Shown in pieces: positions 32,727 through 45,235 of a DNA stretch of 64,000 bases (positions are counted from its first letter, which is position 1; every line of letters starts with the position of its first letter). Origin of the DNA: Dromiciops gliroides (Eukaryota > Chordata > Mammalia > Microbiotheria > Microbiotheriidae). Under the pieces are notes generated by a model. It did not search any database and had not been told where the DNA came from. It was given only the letters and a program-made list of their open reading frames with translations. The stretch covers positions 91,826,159-91,890,158 of the forward strand of contig NC_057862.1 of assembly GCF_019393635.1 (NCBI RefSeq). The letters run 5' to 3'. Position numbers and translations under genes: made by a program.

Positions 32727-33914
32727 AATCAGTGGGGAGGTCTTGAAGGCTTTTGATTAAGAGAAATTCTGGTCCCTCCTGTGGGAGGGAAGGGAGTGCA
32801 GCTGCGAAAAGGAATAAAAGCACTGAGCTTCTAATTGCTACCCTGAGAGTTGCTGCCTAGAAGCCAACCCCCACCTAGGGAGAGATTGAAGATAAGATAA
32901 TCACTTCGAGAAGAGGAGATGGGAGAGGATTAAATTTAGTCCTAGCCTAGAAAGGCCATCTCTTCCTTAAAGACCTGTAGTAAAGGAGAGTAAAAGAAGA
33001 TGAGACAGGTTAGTCTGTATTATCTCTATATAACTTTGAGGGTTCATTACTGGGCCACCACTGTGCAGGAGGTACTGTTCCCACTCTATTAGTCTAAGGA
33101 AGCTTGCTTCCAGTGAGATAGGTTGTGCTTCCTCTTACACTCATTAGCTCATTAAACCCCCACCCAATGCCCTGGAAGGGAATGGTTTTATTTATAGTTC
33201 TCAGACTGAGGCATCTGCCAAAAAGGAAAAAGTGGAAAAGGTACTCTGGGTTCTATTTGAAGCTAAACAGAAAATTTATTCCTACCCATAAAACTATGGC
33301 TAACACAGGACACTCGTAAGCAAGCATTTGATAGGAATAATGTAAACCAGTATTCAAAAACTTAGCTATTATTACAATCTACTGAGAGTCTGATCATTGA
33401 ACTTCATTAGAACATAAGCGGTGTGCAGGCCAGTTAATTGATTAGACATCTGACATTTCACCTCAGCATTGCACTGTCCAAACCACTTCTGGCAGATATG
33501 GCTTGAACCAATTCTCTTGTTGGTGGTCCTTTTCTCCAACGCAGAAGTTTTCCCTGATACCATCCTACTCTTCCTTTCATTGGACCTGGAACCTCCAAAC
33601 CAATCCCAAACTCCCAAAGTTACCAGACAGTCTGGATACCTCATCCTGAAAACTGGTCATTTGCAGTGAATGGATTTAAATGTAGCAGGGCTGTGCAAAG
33701 TTACCTCACTCTCTCATCAGAGCCATCTGGGTCCAGTAACAAGATAAAGATCGCAACTCCTAGAGATGGGCCCCCATTCGGTTCAGTCCTCCACTCAGGA
33801 AAGGAAGCACAAAGAAGAAAATGCTATTAGTCCCAGGCCTAAGCTTATCTATTAGAGTCCGAGCTCCTGGTGGGCATAGGGGGGCTGGGGGGAGAGGGTG
33901 GAGAAAAGTGGTAA

Positions 33915-34593
33915 TGATGTAGGATGGAAATTTGGGGTCAAATTGATTGTGAGTCGTCCCAAAAGAATTACAAGACTCAGTGACTCAGTTTCCTAAGTTT
34001 TATTGCAATGCTGTGGGTGACCACAGGGAGAGAACCAGAATATTGGAAAGGTATCTCTCAAATAAGGAAAGGAAAGACAGTTATATTTATAGTATGGATA
34101 AATTGATTATCAGTCTCATTATAATAATCTCCACCCTGGGGAGGTACAGGGGAGGGCCTGTCCTTCTCATTATAATATTCTCTACCTTGGGGAGGTACAG
34201 GGGAGGGCTTACCCTAATTTGGAGTTCCTGGGGGTCCTAAGCCAACCCCTGAGGCAGGTACCTTTTTCAGTGGAGGTGTGTTTTGCGGGTTTACACATCA
34301 TAAGGTGAATCTGGGGACAAATTTGGCCTTTTCTGCGCATGTCTCTTCTGATTCCCATGGCTAGTTTCAAAATAGAATCATTTTTCATTAGAATTTCTAT
34401 AGGTTGTCTTTTTCCTTTATTGTTATTTTGACCTGACCTGTTCTGATCCATTATGGATGTTGATCACTATGGGTATGAGAACCTAGCATAAGTTATCCAT
34501 TAACTGAGGTCTGACTCCCTTTTAGAGCTAATATCTGAATTAAAGCTTGGGTCTTAGGTTTTTTTTATTAACCCATTTTTGCCTCCTACATCA
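33915..34593 (-). repeat. Solo LTR, family X, copy 1
   Basis: 679 bp with inverted ends TGATGT...ACATCA, homologous along its length to 50334-51024 but in reverse orientation. It contains a reversed AATAAA region and a reversed promoter-like region. Flanks GTAA and GTAC suggest a 4-bp target duplication with one change. No internal retroviral genes adjoin it. Confidence 0.8.
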
Positions 34594-34684
34594 GTACTCT
34601 CAGCATGCTCCATTTGGAGGATTAACCTGCTCCATCAGCAGAGTAGGTCAAACAGGACAAGGGAGTGAAGGGTTGAGAACGATG
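34462..34684 (+). repeat. Segment A, duplicated at 48159-48384
   Basis: 223 bp covering the last 130 bp of LTR X copy 1 and 91 bp of its flank, about 97% identical to the 48-kb copy in the same orientation. Confidence 0.88.
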
Positions 34685-34911
34685 TAGACTTGAATTGGTT
34701 CTGTGATAATAGTCTATTGGAGTACAATTTATTGGTTGAGTTTTTCATGATATTTTGAGGTCATTATTTGTATTGCAAGATTTATCCCGTCTCTTTTATA
34801 AAAGAACAACATTCTGATGTATGATTCTAGCCACACAATTCTAGGTCATGTCCTACAAGGTATTTATGCTGGATAATCACCAAGTACAGATTCCTTTTGG
34901 GTCACTCAGTG

Positions 34912-35107
34912 GAACAGCTAGGTGGCACAGTGGAGAGAGCACAGGGCTTGGAGTGACAAAGACCTGAGTTTAATTCCAGTCTCAGACCCTTACTAGCTGT
35001 GTGATCCTGGACAAGTCATTTATTTTCTGTCTCAGTTTCCAAAACCATAAAATAGGGATAATAGTAGCACCTATCTTATAGGGTTGTGTCAGGATCAAAC
35101 AAGATAA
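34912..35107 (+). repeat. MIR/CORE SINE
   Basis: SINE head (ggtggcacagtggagagagc) with a full MIR tail (aaaatagggataatagtag, gggttgtgtcaggatcaaac). An L1 fragment follows directly. Confidence 0.78.
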
Positions 35108-35828
35108 TATTGTTGCCCTATGCCCAAAGGACTATAAAACCATGCATACTCTTTGACCAAGTAGTACTGCTACTAGGTCTGTATCCCAAAGAGATTAAAA
35201 AAAAAAAGGAAAAGGACTATATGTACAAAAATATTTATACCAGTTCTTTTAGTGGTGGCAAAGAATTGGAAATCGAGGGGATGTCCATCAATTGGGGAAT
35301 GGCTGAACAAGTTGTTGTATATAATTGTGATGGAATACTATTGTGCTATAAGAAATGACAAATAGGATGCTCTCAGAAAAACCTGGAAAGATGAATTAAT
35401 GCAAAGTGAAGGCAGCAGAACCAGGAGAACATTATATGCAGTTAACAGCAATATGTTCAATGAAGAATTGTGAATGACAGCTCTTCTCAGCAGTACAATG
35501 ATCCAAGATGATTCTGAAGGACTCATGATGAAAACTATCCATCTCCAGAGAAAGAACTAATGGAGTCTGAATAAAGACCAAGGCATACTTTCTCTTTATT
35601 TTTCTTGGGTATTTTTGGTCTGTATTTTCTTTTACAACATGACTAACATAGAAATATGTTTTGCATGACTGTACATGTATAACTTATATCAAATTGCTTG
35701 CCTTCTCAATGAGGAGGTGGGAAGGGGAGGAAGAAAAGAAATTTGGAACTCAAAATTTAAAAAAAACAAAATGTTAAAAATTGTTTATGCATGGAATTGG
35801 GGAAAATCACCAAATTAAAAATAAATAA
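35108..35828 (+). mobile_element. 5'-truncated L1: ORF2 C-terminus plus 3' UTR
   Basis: It encodes a decayed ORF2 end (a CILFDQVVLLLGLYPKE-like stretch, then INWGMAEQV and DGILLCYKK words). A 3' UTR follows with gaaccaggagaacattatat, tcatgatgaaaactatccat and cttgccttctcaatgagg, then the A-rich end. Frameshifts and stops show it is dead. Confidence 0.85.
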
Positions 35829-35969
35829 GTGTTTATTCCCTTCCCTTCTGTAATTTCTGTTGTTCTTCTTCCACTTTCTTTTTCTTATTATTTTATTATT
35901 AACCAGATCTATGATTTCATTATGTAGGGATCTCCCAGTGACTAACATTCTTTATCAATATTCTTTCTG

Positions 35970-36036
35970 TGCAACATATAATATTGATATATATGTATAC
36001 ATATATATGTCTATGTGTATATGTATACATACATAC

Positions 36037-36072
<36 letters not shown>
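35970..36072. repeat. (TA/TG)n then (GA)n microsatellite
   Basis: Alternating TATATG units passing into about 16 GA units. Confidence 0.9.
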
Positions 36073-36075
<3 letters not shown>

Positions 36076-36182
36076 CCTGGGGCAACAAATGTTTAAGTGA
36101 TTTTCCAGGAGACTGATAGTCAATAAACCCAGGTCTCCTGAGTTTGAGGCCACCACTCTATTCACTACACCCAGCTGCTTTA
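36073..36182 (-). repeat. MIR-type remnant, antisense
   Basis: ggggcaacaaatgtttaagt ... aggccaccactctattcact ... cccagctgctt. Confidence 0.55.
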
Positions 36183-37148
36183 GTAGTAATTGTTCTTGTA
36201 ATCACAGTAGTCACAGCAGTAGCAGCAGTGTTATCTTGTCCCAGTTTTTTCCAGTGAGATTATAATAGAAACTTTCCTGGGATAAAGCCTTTATCCTGCT
36301 TTTATTTCTTTATATTCAGTATTCTAAGGACTATTGCACAGGAGGATAACATAATTGGTTTTTGTAGCTGAATAAAAGTATTAGCATATAAGATCATCTT
36401 CTATGGGTCACTGGAAGCAACAACTAAAGCAGAACGAGTGGGTCTCAGTCAGTTTCTATGTAATGTAGATCTCTATATACTTTGAAACTTTTTGTCCTAT
36501 GTAGCTCAGTACTTGGAATGGTGACATCTATTTAAAATGTTGCTTTAAATTTTTGATGAATCCATATTTTGTCTAGGTGATTATGGACAATAATTCTGAA
36601 GTCTGTGATAATGATCCAGTTTCTGTCCTATTAATGGTTGAGTTCTCCAGGATATTATAAGACCTGAATTTGTAATATGAGGAAATATTTGTCATTCTAT
36701 GGAAAAACAGAAACAAGGTTTTTATGTATAATTCTAGCCACTGTCACATCTTGCTAGGTGTTTAGTAGGTCCTAAGTTTTGCAGTCCTCAGGAATATGCT
36801 ATGTGGTTTCTGCTGTTTGCCTGCATAATGTACATTAATTACTAATGTAAGCCTCCTTAAGGATAACCCTTCTATAAATATTATTGTTATTGCTGTTGTT
36901 ATTAGATCCTCAGGCTATTCTCTCAAGTAACTACTGTAAATGAGTGTACTGAAATTTGTAAGGGGTCATCTTGCTCCATTCTCTAGTTGCTACAAATGGA
37001 AGGCACAAATTGTAGACTGAGTAGAACATAGATTTTGCATATTAGAATATTAGATCTCAGGGGAAAACTAAAATGTCCATCCATTGGTGTTTGTACTATG
37101 GCCAGGTCTTAAAAAATGTTTAAAATTGTGATAAAATCTTTTTTGTTT

Positions 37149-37643
37149 GAATTCTTTCTTCCAGCTCCTTCCTCCACCCTACTTGCCCTTAAAGCATATT
37201 AGCTGGCAACAAACCAAAATAAAGGTGTCAGCTTGAAGGTTCAGTCTATAGTAAGGCTTGCACCCTGATTCTGAATAGTATTTAGAGGTTGATCAGATGT
37301 TAAAGTGACAAGGTCATCTATTGCTTCCTGAACTATCTCCATTCCTCTTGATTTCTGTCCTGACACTGGACTTCATGACTCAGAGAGAGAGGATGATTCT
37401 GATGACTTGGTGCAATTCTGCCTCACTTAAATCCAATTCACTCACATGTCCAGGACATCACCTGTGATGTCATTGGTCCTTTTTGAAAAACCAAGGACAA
37501 ACAACAACAAGTACTATTCAGGATAAGGGAACAAGCGTTACTACAGACTGAACCTTCAATCTGACACCTTTATTTTGGTTTGTTGCCAGTTTATATGCTT
37601 TAAGGGCAAGTAGGATGGAGGAAGGAGCTGGAAGAAAGAATTC
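37149..37643. repeat. Inverted repeat: two 109-bp arms around a 277-bp spacer
   Basis: Arms 37149-37257 and 37535-37643 are reverse complements with 6 mismatches in 109 (about 94%). The spacer contains a second-family SINE. The right arm abuts a dead L1. The strand could fold into a long hairpin. Confidence 0.9.
37360..37512 (+). repeat. Second SINE family with (AAC)n tail
   Basis: Sense copy: caattctgcctcacttaaat, gatgtcattggtcctttttg, aaggacaaacaacaacaa. Lies in the spacer of the inverted repeat. Confidence 0.6.
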
Positions 37644-39130
37644 ATTCCTTTTTCCTTTTCTCTAATCTCTTTGGGATATACAATTAACAGTGGTATTATT
37701 GGGTTAAAGGCTATGTATAGTTTGTTAACCCTTTGTGGATAGTTGAAATTGTTCTCCAGAATGTTTTGAACCAATTCACAGGTCCACTAACAATTCATAG
37801 TGTTTCCTATTTTCCATATCCCCTCTAGCATTTGTCATTTTCCTTTTCTGTTTTGTTAGCCAACCTAATAAGTATAAAGTGATACCTAAGAATTGGTTTT
37901 ACTTTTTATTTTTCTAATTATCAGTGATTTAGATACATTTTTTTCACGTGATTATTGACAGCTTCGATGTCTTCTAAAAACTGCCTGTTCATATCCTTTG
38001 ACCATTTATCAAATGAGGAATGGCACTTATTTTTAATTTTTTTTTGCTTTATTTTTATCTGGGGGTAGCTTTTTTTTTCTTTTTTGGGGGGGGGTGAGGC
38101 AATTGGGGTTAAGTGACTTGCCCAAGGTCACAGAGCTAGTAAGTGTCAAGTGTCTGAGGCCGGATTTGAACTCAGGTCCTCCTGAATCCAGGGCAGGTGC
38201 TCTATCCACTGTGCCACCCAGCTGCCCTGAATGACACTTATTTTTATAAATTTGGCTCAGTTCCCGATATATTTGAGAAACAATGCCTTTATCAGAAAAT
38301 CTTGCTATAAGATTTTCCACCAGTTTCCTGCTTTTCTTCTAATTTTGACTGCATTGGTTTTGTTTTGTGTAAAACCTTTTAAATGTTATATATTCAAAAT
38401 TACATATAATTTCATTAATTACAATTTATCTCCTGTGATTCTCTCTGTCTCTTGTTTAGTCATGAACTCTTCTCTTATTCACAAATCTGACAGGTACATT
38501 TTTCCATCTTCCCTTAATTTGCTCATGATATCACCTTTTATGTCTAAATTTTGTTGCTCATTTTGAGCTTATCTTGGCAGATAATAAGAAATGTTGGTCT
38601 ATGCCTAGTTTCTTCCAAACTGCTTTCCAAAGTTTTTGTTAAATAGTGAGTTCTTGCCTCCAAACACTTGGATCTTTGGGTTTATCAAACACTAGATTAC
38701 TATTGTCATTACTACTGTATATTTTGTACTCAATGTATTCCACTGATCAACCACTCTATTTCTTTGCCATTGCCATTTGTTTCGATGACTTACCACTTTG
38801 TAATATAGTTTGAAATCTGGTACTGCTAGGCAAGGCAGCTTCACATTTTTTTTTCACTGATTCCCTTGATATTCTTGACATTTTGTTCTTCCAGATGAAT
38901 TTTGTTATTTTTTTCAAGCTCTAAAAAAATTATTTGGTAGTTTGATTGGTATGGTACTGAATACATGGGTTAAATGAGCAATTAATATTTTCCCAGTTGC
39001 TTAGACCTGTCTTTATGTGTGTGAAAATTGTTTTTGTAATGTGTTCATTATAGTTTTTGGGTGTGTCTTGACAGGTATAAAACCTTAATTTCATTATACA
39101 TTCAGCTTTCTTTCCACTGCAACACAATTA
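37644..39130 (-). mobile_element. L1 ORF2 3' region, dead, with nested SINE
   Basis: The minus strand carries the L1 ORF2 end (caaaggatatgaacaggcag, aaggaaaatgacaaatgcta, aacccaataataccactg). Codons such as FNPIIPLLIVYPKEI remain but stops are frequent. A SINE splits it at 38062-38228. The 3' end is lost at the inverted-repeat arm. Confidence 0.75.
38062..38228 (-). repeat. SINE (WSINE1-like)
   Basis: Antisense copy in L1; flanks aatggcacttattttt and aatgacacttattttt are a nearly perfect target duplication. Confidence 0.9.
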
Positions 39131-39419
39131 CCATTGCAATAAGTTAAGTGGGAAGGTATGTGGGTAGCTATATCATAGAAGTTGTATAAGAAACTCAAAG
39201 TACTCCTTATTATGTCATATATTATCATATTATAGATAACTTTTGTGGGGGGGATTGGCTCAGAGTATTTATCTTTATGTACAGATCCTAATGTGACCTA
39301 TGTCTATTAAAAACTATATGACTTTTCAAAGGCCTAGCAAGTTTAATTGTATAGCTTTGCCTCTCCTAGACTGCATCTTGCCAACAATTCTATGACCTAC
39401 ACAAGTCCTAGTCCATAAT

Positions 39420-39668
39420 AATAATTGATATTTGTGCAGTATCATAAAATTTGCAAAATTATTTACATACATTACCTCATTTGAGTCTCACAACAAATCT
39501 GTGAGGCAGATTTTTACTGGAATTATTTTCTCTGTCTTACAGATGAGGAAACTGAGGTTCTGAAAGTTTAAGAGATCTGGCTATTGTCATGCAACCAATA
39601 AGTATCAGAGGTGGGATTTCAACTTAGATCTTCCTGACTCCAAGTTTATCCCTCTATCCACTAGACTA
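39420..39668 (-). repeat. MIR3/MIR-type, antisense
   Basis: ttacatacattacctcattt, gtcttacagatgaggaaact, cctgactccaagtttatc. Confidence 0.75.
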
Positions 39669-39887
39669 GGTTTCTGATGACCGTGGATAATAATTTATTT
39701 TATATAGTTTATTTTCAGCCTACATACAGTAATCTTGAGTTATCCATAAGACTGGCCTGATGATTTGGGTTTTTTATCTTTGATATTTTTTATGAAAGAT
39801 ATAATAAGTTTTATAGAATATCTTTATTAGCCCAAACTATGTAGCACATAATTTATTTTGGATTTATCTATTTTAAAAAATATATAC

Positions 39888-40027
39888 AGGGGCAGCTAGG
39901 TGGTGCAGTGGACAGAGCACCGGCCCTGGAGTCAGGAGGACCTGAGTTCAATTCCGGCCTCAGACACTTAACACTTACTAGCTGTGTGACCCTAGTCAAG
40001 TCACTTAACCCCAATTGCCTCACCAAA
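39888..40027 (+). repeat. SINE (WSINE1-like)
   Basis: Sense copy whose A tail is replaced by a TA microsatellite. Confidence 0.9.
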
Positions 40028-40055
40028 TATAATATATATATATATATATAATATA

Positions 40056-40087
<32 letters not shown>
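40028..40087. repeat. (TA)n microsatellite
   Basis: About 28 TA units grown at the SINE tail. Confidence 0.95.
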
Positions 40088-40088
<1 letters not shown>

Positions 40089-40918
40089 CAGCACATCTCA
40101 TAACAATACAATAATTTAAAAATACAAATGGTATTCACTTTAAATCCTACACACTTTAACACATTCCTTATTCTTATTATCCCATACCCCTCAAACCTCG
40201 CACCCCAAGATTTCAACATTCATTATGTATATTAGTCTGTGGTTTTCTTTTTTCAGTTTGTCTTTCCCTCGTTTAGGTATCAAGACCATATTTATATCGT
40301 AGAAAGAAATCATAAGAGTACCTTCTTTTTTTTATAATTGCAAACAGTTTGTGTGGTATTAGAATGAATTGTTCTTCAAATGTTTGATAGAATTCAGTTG
40401 TATATCTTTCTGTTCCTGGATATTTTTTTCTTTTGGAGTTCGATGGCTTATTCAATTTTCTTTTCTAATGTTGGGTTACTTAAATAGTCTATTTCTTCTT
40501 TTGTTAATCTGGGTGTTTTATATTTTAATCATTCGACTATTTCCTCTAAGTTATCTTTATTTCCTCTTCAATTGTTATGAGTTCTCTTTTTCATTTGCTA
40601 TTTTGGATTCATCAAAAAGTTTCTGTTACTTAGTAACCTGGGTCTCAAGCCTGGAGCATTTTGCAGAAGACTCTCTAATGGCTGGAAACAATGATGTCTT
40701 GAAGCTGTGTGCCTACATGAGGCTTGTAGAGAGTTTTGGAGAGGAGAGACATTCTCATTTCCTTCTTCAGTGGAGTGAACACATAGTTTCAGATTCTCTT
40801 TGGAGAGCAAAACAGGAAAAAAAATCTCTGGGAAGCAGCAGACATGTCCCTGATTTCCATGTCCTGATTTCCAGGTTGCCTCTCTAGAACCTCTGGGAAA
40901 TTTTCTTTTAAGTGAGGT

Positions 40919-41389
40919 TGTGAGAATCAGAGCACTACCAACCTGCTGAAAAAAATATTACAGGGAAGCTCTGTCATGAAAAGAACATATGTGACTTAGC
41001 ATCCAGAAGTGACCTTTCTGGGGTTTCAAAGGTCAGATTGGTGTCAGGAAGTGATGTCTGCCACCTGTGGGTCTTGTCAATCAGAGCTACCAGCCAATTA
41101 GCTTGGAGCTGTGTGTGTGGATGGCCCTGTTTCCTGTTTCACAGGAGGCTTCTGAGAGAAGCCTTGGAGGCGAGGTCTTTTTGGTTCTGAACTGCAGCTT
41201 GGTGGGAGGACGGATGCTGGCTCTTAGAGATAGTTAGATGAAGGCTGTTTTACCTCTCTCTTTCTCTTTTCACTAACTTCTAATACACTTTAATAAATAC
41301 TTAAAAGTCTAAACTCTTGCTAAAGCTTCTAATTTAAGGTGACCACTCATTAGATTGTAGACAACACAGCTAGAATTTTAGACTTTACA
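40919..41389 (+). repeat. Solo LTR (family Z) with 4-bp target duplication
   Basis: 471 bp starting TGTGAG and ending TTTACA, flanked by AGGT on both sides (40915-40918 and 41390-41393). AATAAA lies near 41291. A 4-bp duplication is typical of class I (gammaretrovirus-like) elements. No retroviral genes adjoin it. Confidence 0.8.
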
Positions 41390-42035
41390 AGGTCAAGGCT
41401 TCTCTACTGGTTAAGTGAAATCTCATCATTCATCTAGAGAGCTCATTCACCCTTATGTATTTTCTGCTATATTCTAGTCTATAAACTGGTCTGATTTCCA
41501 TTTGGTATCTGTGTTTACTCACTATTTACTATTTATAATGGTCTTTTGTATAAGCAAGCATTTGGTGGGATTGTTCAGGGCAAGATGGAAAGAGGACCTT
41601 TCATTGGGTAATTATTGGGCAATAATCAGAAAGAGTAACTTCCAGAAACTTCTCTTAACAAGAGCATATATATCCAGGATAAGGATTCATCTAAGAACTA
41701 CTTTTCCTTTAATCAAGCAGCAGAGACATAACTCAAACCCTGCTCATCTGATTCCAAGGGCAGTCTTCTTAATTTCGTTCCCTCTCTTTCTCTGCTTTAT
41801 TTTTTTCAGGTAGCAAGCTCGAGCAAATTAAAACAAGCGAACCCTTAAAACAAATCCCTTAATGCTTATCTATATAATCTGGCAAAACCAAATTCTCACA
41901 TTAGCCCTCTCTGAAAATGTAGAGAACACACCTTTATAACTTGGAGTGACGTGTTATACAGTATCATACCTTTAGGGACAGCAGAGAGTAGGGGTAGGCA
42001 ACTTGCCTAAAGATACATTTTAGATTCAACTATTT

Positions 42036-42191
42036 TTTGTGTTTGTTTTTTTTTGTTAGGCCAGTGAGGGTTAAGTGACTTGCCCAGGGTCACAACAGCT
42101 AGTGTCAAGTGTCTGAGACCGGCTTTGAACTCAGGTCCTCCTGAATCCAGGGCGGGGTGCTTTTATCCACTGCACCACCTAGCTTGCCCCC
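42036..42191 (-). repeat. SINE (WSINE1-like)
   Basis: Antisense copy; AAAGATACATTTTA occurs on both sides. Confidence 0.9.
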
Positions 42192-42739
42192 TACTAAAGA
42201 TACATTTTAAATGATTTTTAAAAAATAAATATGTATATTTTAATGCCAGAAAATCTATTTTTTTCATGCTCCATAAATATTCTGTGCTAAGTCAGGTCAG
42301 ATGTACTATATGAGATTCAATGCCTCTAGCAGGTAGTAAGACACCAGGAACATCATTTTTAAACTCAAGAGAGAATAATTTCGAACCTTGCCTAGAATAC
42401 CCATGTGACTTGCTTCAGTTATGCCCTTGGATGCTGAAAAAATGCAGTGATAATAAGTAGAGAATAATTTTCCTATCCGATATGTCAAAAAGTTGCCAAG
42501 CTTGTACATATTAAACTTGACAGCCTTAATTATTTGCGTAATGCTATTGTATCATCACAATTCCCTTTTGAGTGCCCATAAGGGGTACAGAGAACTTACC
42601 AAACATCATCTCATCCTCATCATATCCAAAAGTGAATTCATTATCTGCCCCACAAATGTTCTTCCAAATTTCTCTCTCTTCAGAGATACTCTTACTTTCA
42701 AAAACCTTGAAGTCATTTCAACTCATAATTCATGGCATT

Positions 42740-42850
42740 TATATAAACCTTTAAAGTCTGCAAGATACCTCATTTAACTCACAACTACCCTGTGAGGTAA
42801 AGTATTATCTCAGTTTTACCAATAAGGAAACTGAGGCTCAGAGAGAATTC
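42740..42850 (-). repeat. MIR-type, antisense
   Basis: ctcacaactaccctgtgagg ... aaggaaactgaggctcagag. Confidence 0.7.
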
Positions 42851-43095
42851 TACCTTCTATAGGAATTCTTTCCCAGTTTCCCATAATGCGAGTGCCTTTC
42901 CTCAATTGATCATTTCCCATTTGTCCTGTTTATAGCTTGTTTGTTTTTATAGTTGTTTACATGTTGTCTTCCCTATAAAACGATTAGCTCTTGAGAACAG
43001 GAATTGTCTTTTGTCTTTCTTTGTATACCCAGCACTTAGTATGTAGTATCTGGCATATAGTAAGTACTTAATAAATGTTTATTGACTGACTAACT
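42851..43095 (+). mobile_element. L2-type LINE 3' end
   Basis: tcatttcccatttgtcctgt, acccagcacttagtatgtag, atagtaagtacttaataaat, then tgactgac. Confidence 0.75.
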
Positions 43096-43189
43096 GAGCT
43101 AGTAAATATTACGGCTAGTTTTAAATCCAGGTCTTTCTGATTCCAAGTCTATCACTCTATTCCCCAACTTGAGGAAATGACAACATTTT

Positions 43190-43800
43190 GTTGCTTTTTC
43201 CTTTGAAATAACTTTCATATCTATCCTTCCTCTGCTTTTCTACTTCTACTACTGTAATTCACACCCTTATCACAACATTCCAGGATTTCTGCAAGAGGCA
43301 CTTAGATAGTTCCCTTATTCAAGTCTCTCCTAATCTCTAAAACATCTTAGATACTGTTACTGTTACCAGATATTATTCTTAAATATCATCGCACCATTCT
43401 TTTACTCACAATCATTAATGGCTGCCTAATTTCTCCAGTTTAAAGTCTATATTTCCACACTTAGCTAGCAGTTAAGGTCTTCTAAGATCTAGACTCTATC
43501 CTACCTGTACAAACTTATTTCTGACTCATCCCTAACATATACCTTCTGCTCTATTCTTCATATAATCTGATGTGGTTGACTGATATATCTCACAAACACA
43601 CTACACACTGTATTAGTTTTTAGTTGTATAAAATAGATTTTAAGATTTAGGAGGGACTCTTTCCTTTATTCATGTTGTTCCTCTTTTGTGGATTTTTTTT
43701 TCTCTTAACTCCATTTCATCTATATAAAAATTGCCCATCACTCAAGAATCAGAACAAATTTTGTTTCCTTCATTGGTCCTCTCCTGACTTATTAGGTCAC
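43190..43800 (+). mobile_element. L2 LINE fragment
   Basis: Older L2 body: atggctgcctaatttctcca, taaagtctatatttccacac, cagttaaggtcttctaagat, ccttctgctctattcttcat. Confidence 0.6.
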
Positions 43801-44060
43801 AATAACTCAGGTGGGGATAATGAGAGGTCTCTATTAGTGTGGTGGCAGTGGGAATAGAGAGGAGATGTCAGATGTGAGAGAAATTAGGGAGATATAGGAC
43901 TTGGTAACTGATTAACTATGAGTGGTAAGAGAGAGGGTAGATTCAAAGGCAATACTGAGATTTTGAATATGAGAGAGTGGGTAAATGATGGTTCCATTGA
44001 TGGCAATTGTGAAACCAGAAGAGAATATAGTGGTTGTTTGTTTTTGAAAGATGATGTGTT

Positions 44061-44202
44061 GGGGCGGCTAGGTGGCTCAGTGGATAAAGCACCAGCCCTG
44101 GATTCAGGAATACCTGAGTTCAAATCCAGCCTCAGACACTTGACACTTACCACCTATGTGACCCTGGGCAAGTCACTTAACCCCCATTGCCCCGGGAAAA
44201 AG
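44061..44202 (+). repeat. SINE (WSINE1-like)
   Basis: Sense copy of the CCATTGCCCC-tail subfamily with an AAGAAG-rich tail. Confidence 0.9.
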
Positions 44203-44458
44203 AAGAAGAAGAAAGAGAATGTATTCATTTTGAGACAGGTTGGTTTTGAGGTGCCAGTGGGACTTTTGGAATTATACTCTACTTGAATAGTTTCATTTGA
44301 CACAGTCAAACATTATTTATTCCTCCTGTGCTTTAAAAAAATTATTGCTACTACCGTACTTTATAAATTAATTTAATTTGTATATTAATGGCTATTACAC
44401 CAGTTTTGACAGTAAGCCTTTATCATTAATTAATATCGTATATCAGTAAAGCATTGAC

Positions 44459-44945
44459 CAAGTGTCTCCCTAACTGCTCATGGTCTCAGGCCTTCAGACC
44501 TACGTTGTCCTAAGAGGAAGAGAGTGAAACCAAGAGAGAGGTCAGAGGAGAGGGGCAAAGAGAGGGCAAAGACAGTGACCCTGATGTGGCCAAGGGGTTT
44601 TATCCTCTTTAGATGGAGGCTGGTCATTATATATTGACCTAAGCTAATTGGTTAGCATCATTCAATCAGCAATCATTCATGATTGACATGACTTGAGGGT
44701 GGTCTAAATTAAAATGAACTCTACAGATGACATCAGAGAAACTGTAGGCAAAAGACCCTCACTGAAGGGCAAAGTCCAGTATCTAGGTGTAGTTCTTCGC
44801 TGAGCTAGACAAAAGAGTCTATCTCTATTTCCTTTGTTCCCTTGGGCTATTTCCAGGCAAGAACTGAACTTTCTGGAGGCAGAGTGGGGTGGAGAGAAAG
44901 CACTGAAACTGATCTGAGTCTCCCCTAAAAATCCATTATTAATAA
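44459..44945 (+). repeat. LTR-like dispersed repeat, copy 2
   Basis: Sense counterpart of 26727-27225: ggctggtcattatatattga, aattaaaatgaactctacag, gctgagctagacaaaagagt, and the shared end TTATTTTCTCA. Confidence 0.6.
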
Positions 44946-45094
44946 TTATTTTCTCATGCTCCTTTTATTTGTATCATAAGCATCATTCTATATATATAAG
45001 TCCCATTGGAATTTTAGGTGGCAATAGATTATTTTACCATTATTTCCATTATGATTTAGGCTTATCAGGTTTAGATCTGTGAGTGATTTTAAAT

Positions 45095-45235
45095 ATCATC
45101 TAGGCCAAATTGTTAATTTTAGAGATGAATAAACTAAAGATTAGAGGGGCTATGGCTTGTTCAAAGTCCCATAGGCATTAAGTAGCAGGACTAAGATTTG
45201 AACCTGTCTACCATACTGTTCCCTCTATTATAGGG
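45095..45235 (-). repeat. MIR-type remnant
   Basis: aaagattagaggggctatgg ... aagatttgaacctgtctacc. Confidence 0.5.

Larger units (their letters stand above)
39760..40620 (-). mobile_element. L1 ORF2 fragment (reverse-transcriptase region), dead, with nested SINE
   Basis: Antisense L1 ORF2-like: the minus-strand peptide SNSKRKKYPGTERYTTEFYQ is of the L1 polymerase thumb-region type, followed by stops. Split by a SINE and a TA microsatellite at 39888-40087. Confidence 0.6.

Noticed and set aside
32496..32823. Frames of 86 and 101 codons over the TCC microsatellite
   Set aside because: Pure low-complexity products (Pro/Ser/Leu or Glu/Arg/Gly) of a simple repeat.
40369..40887. 172-codon plus-strand frame
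   Set aside because: The first part is antisense to a dead L1 ORF2; the rest continues into unique DNA before an LTR. No homology or promoter is evident.
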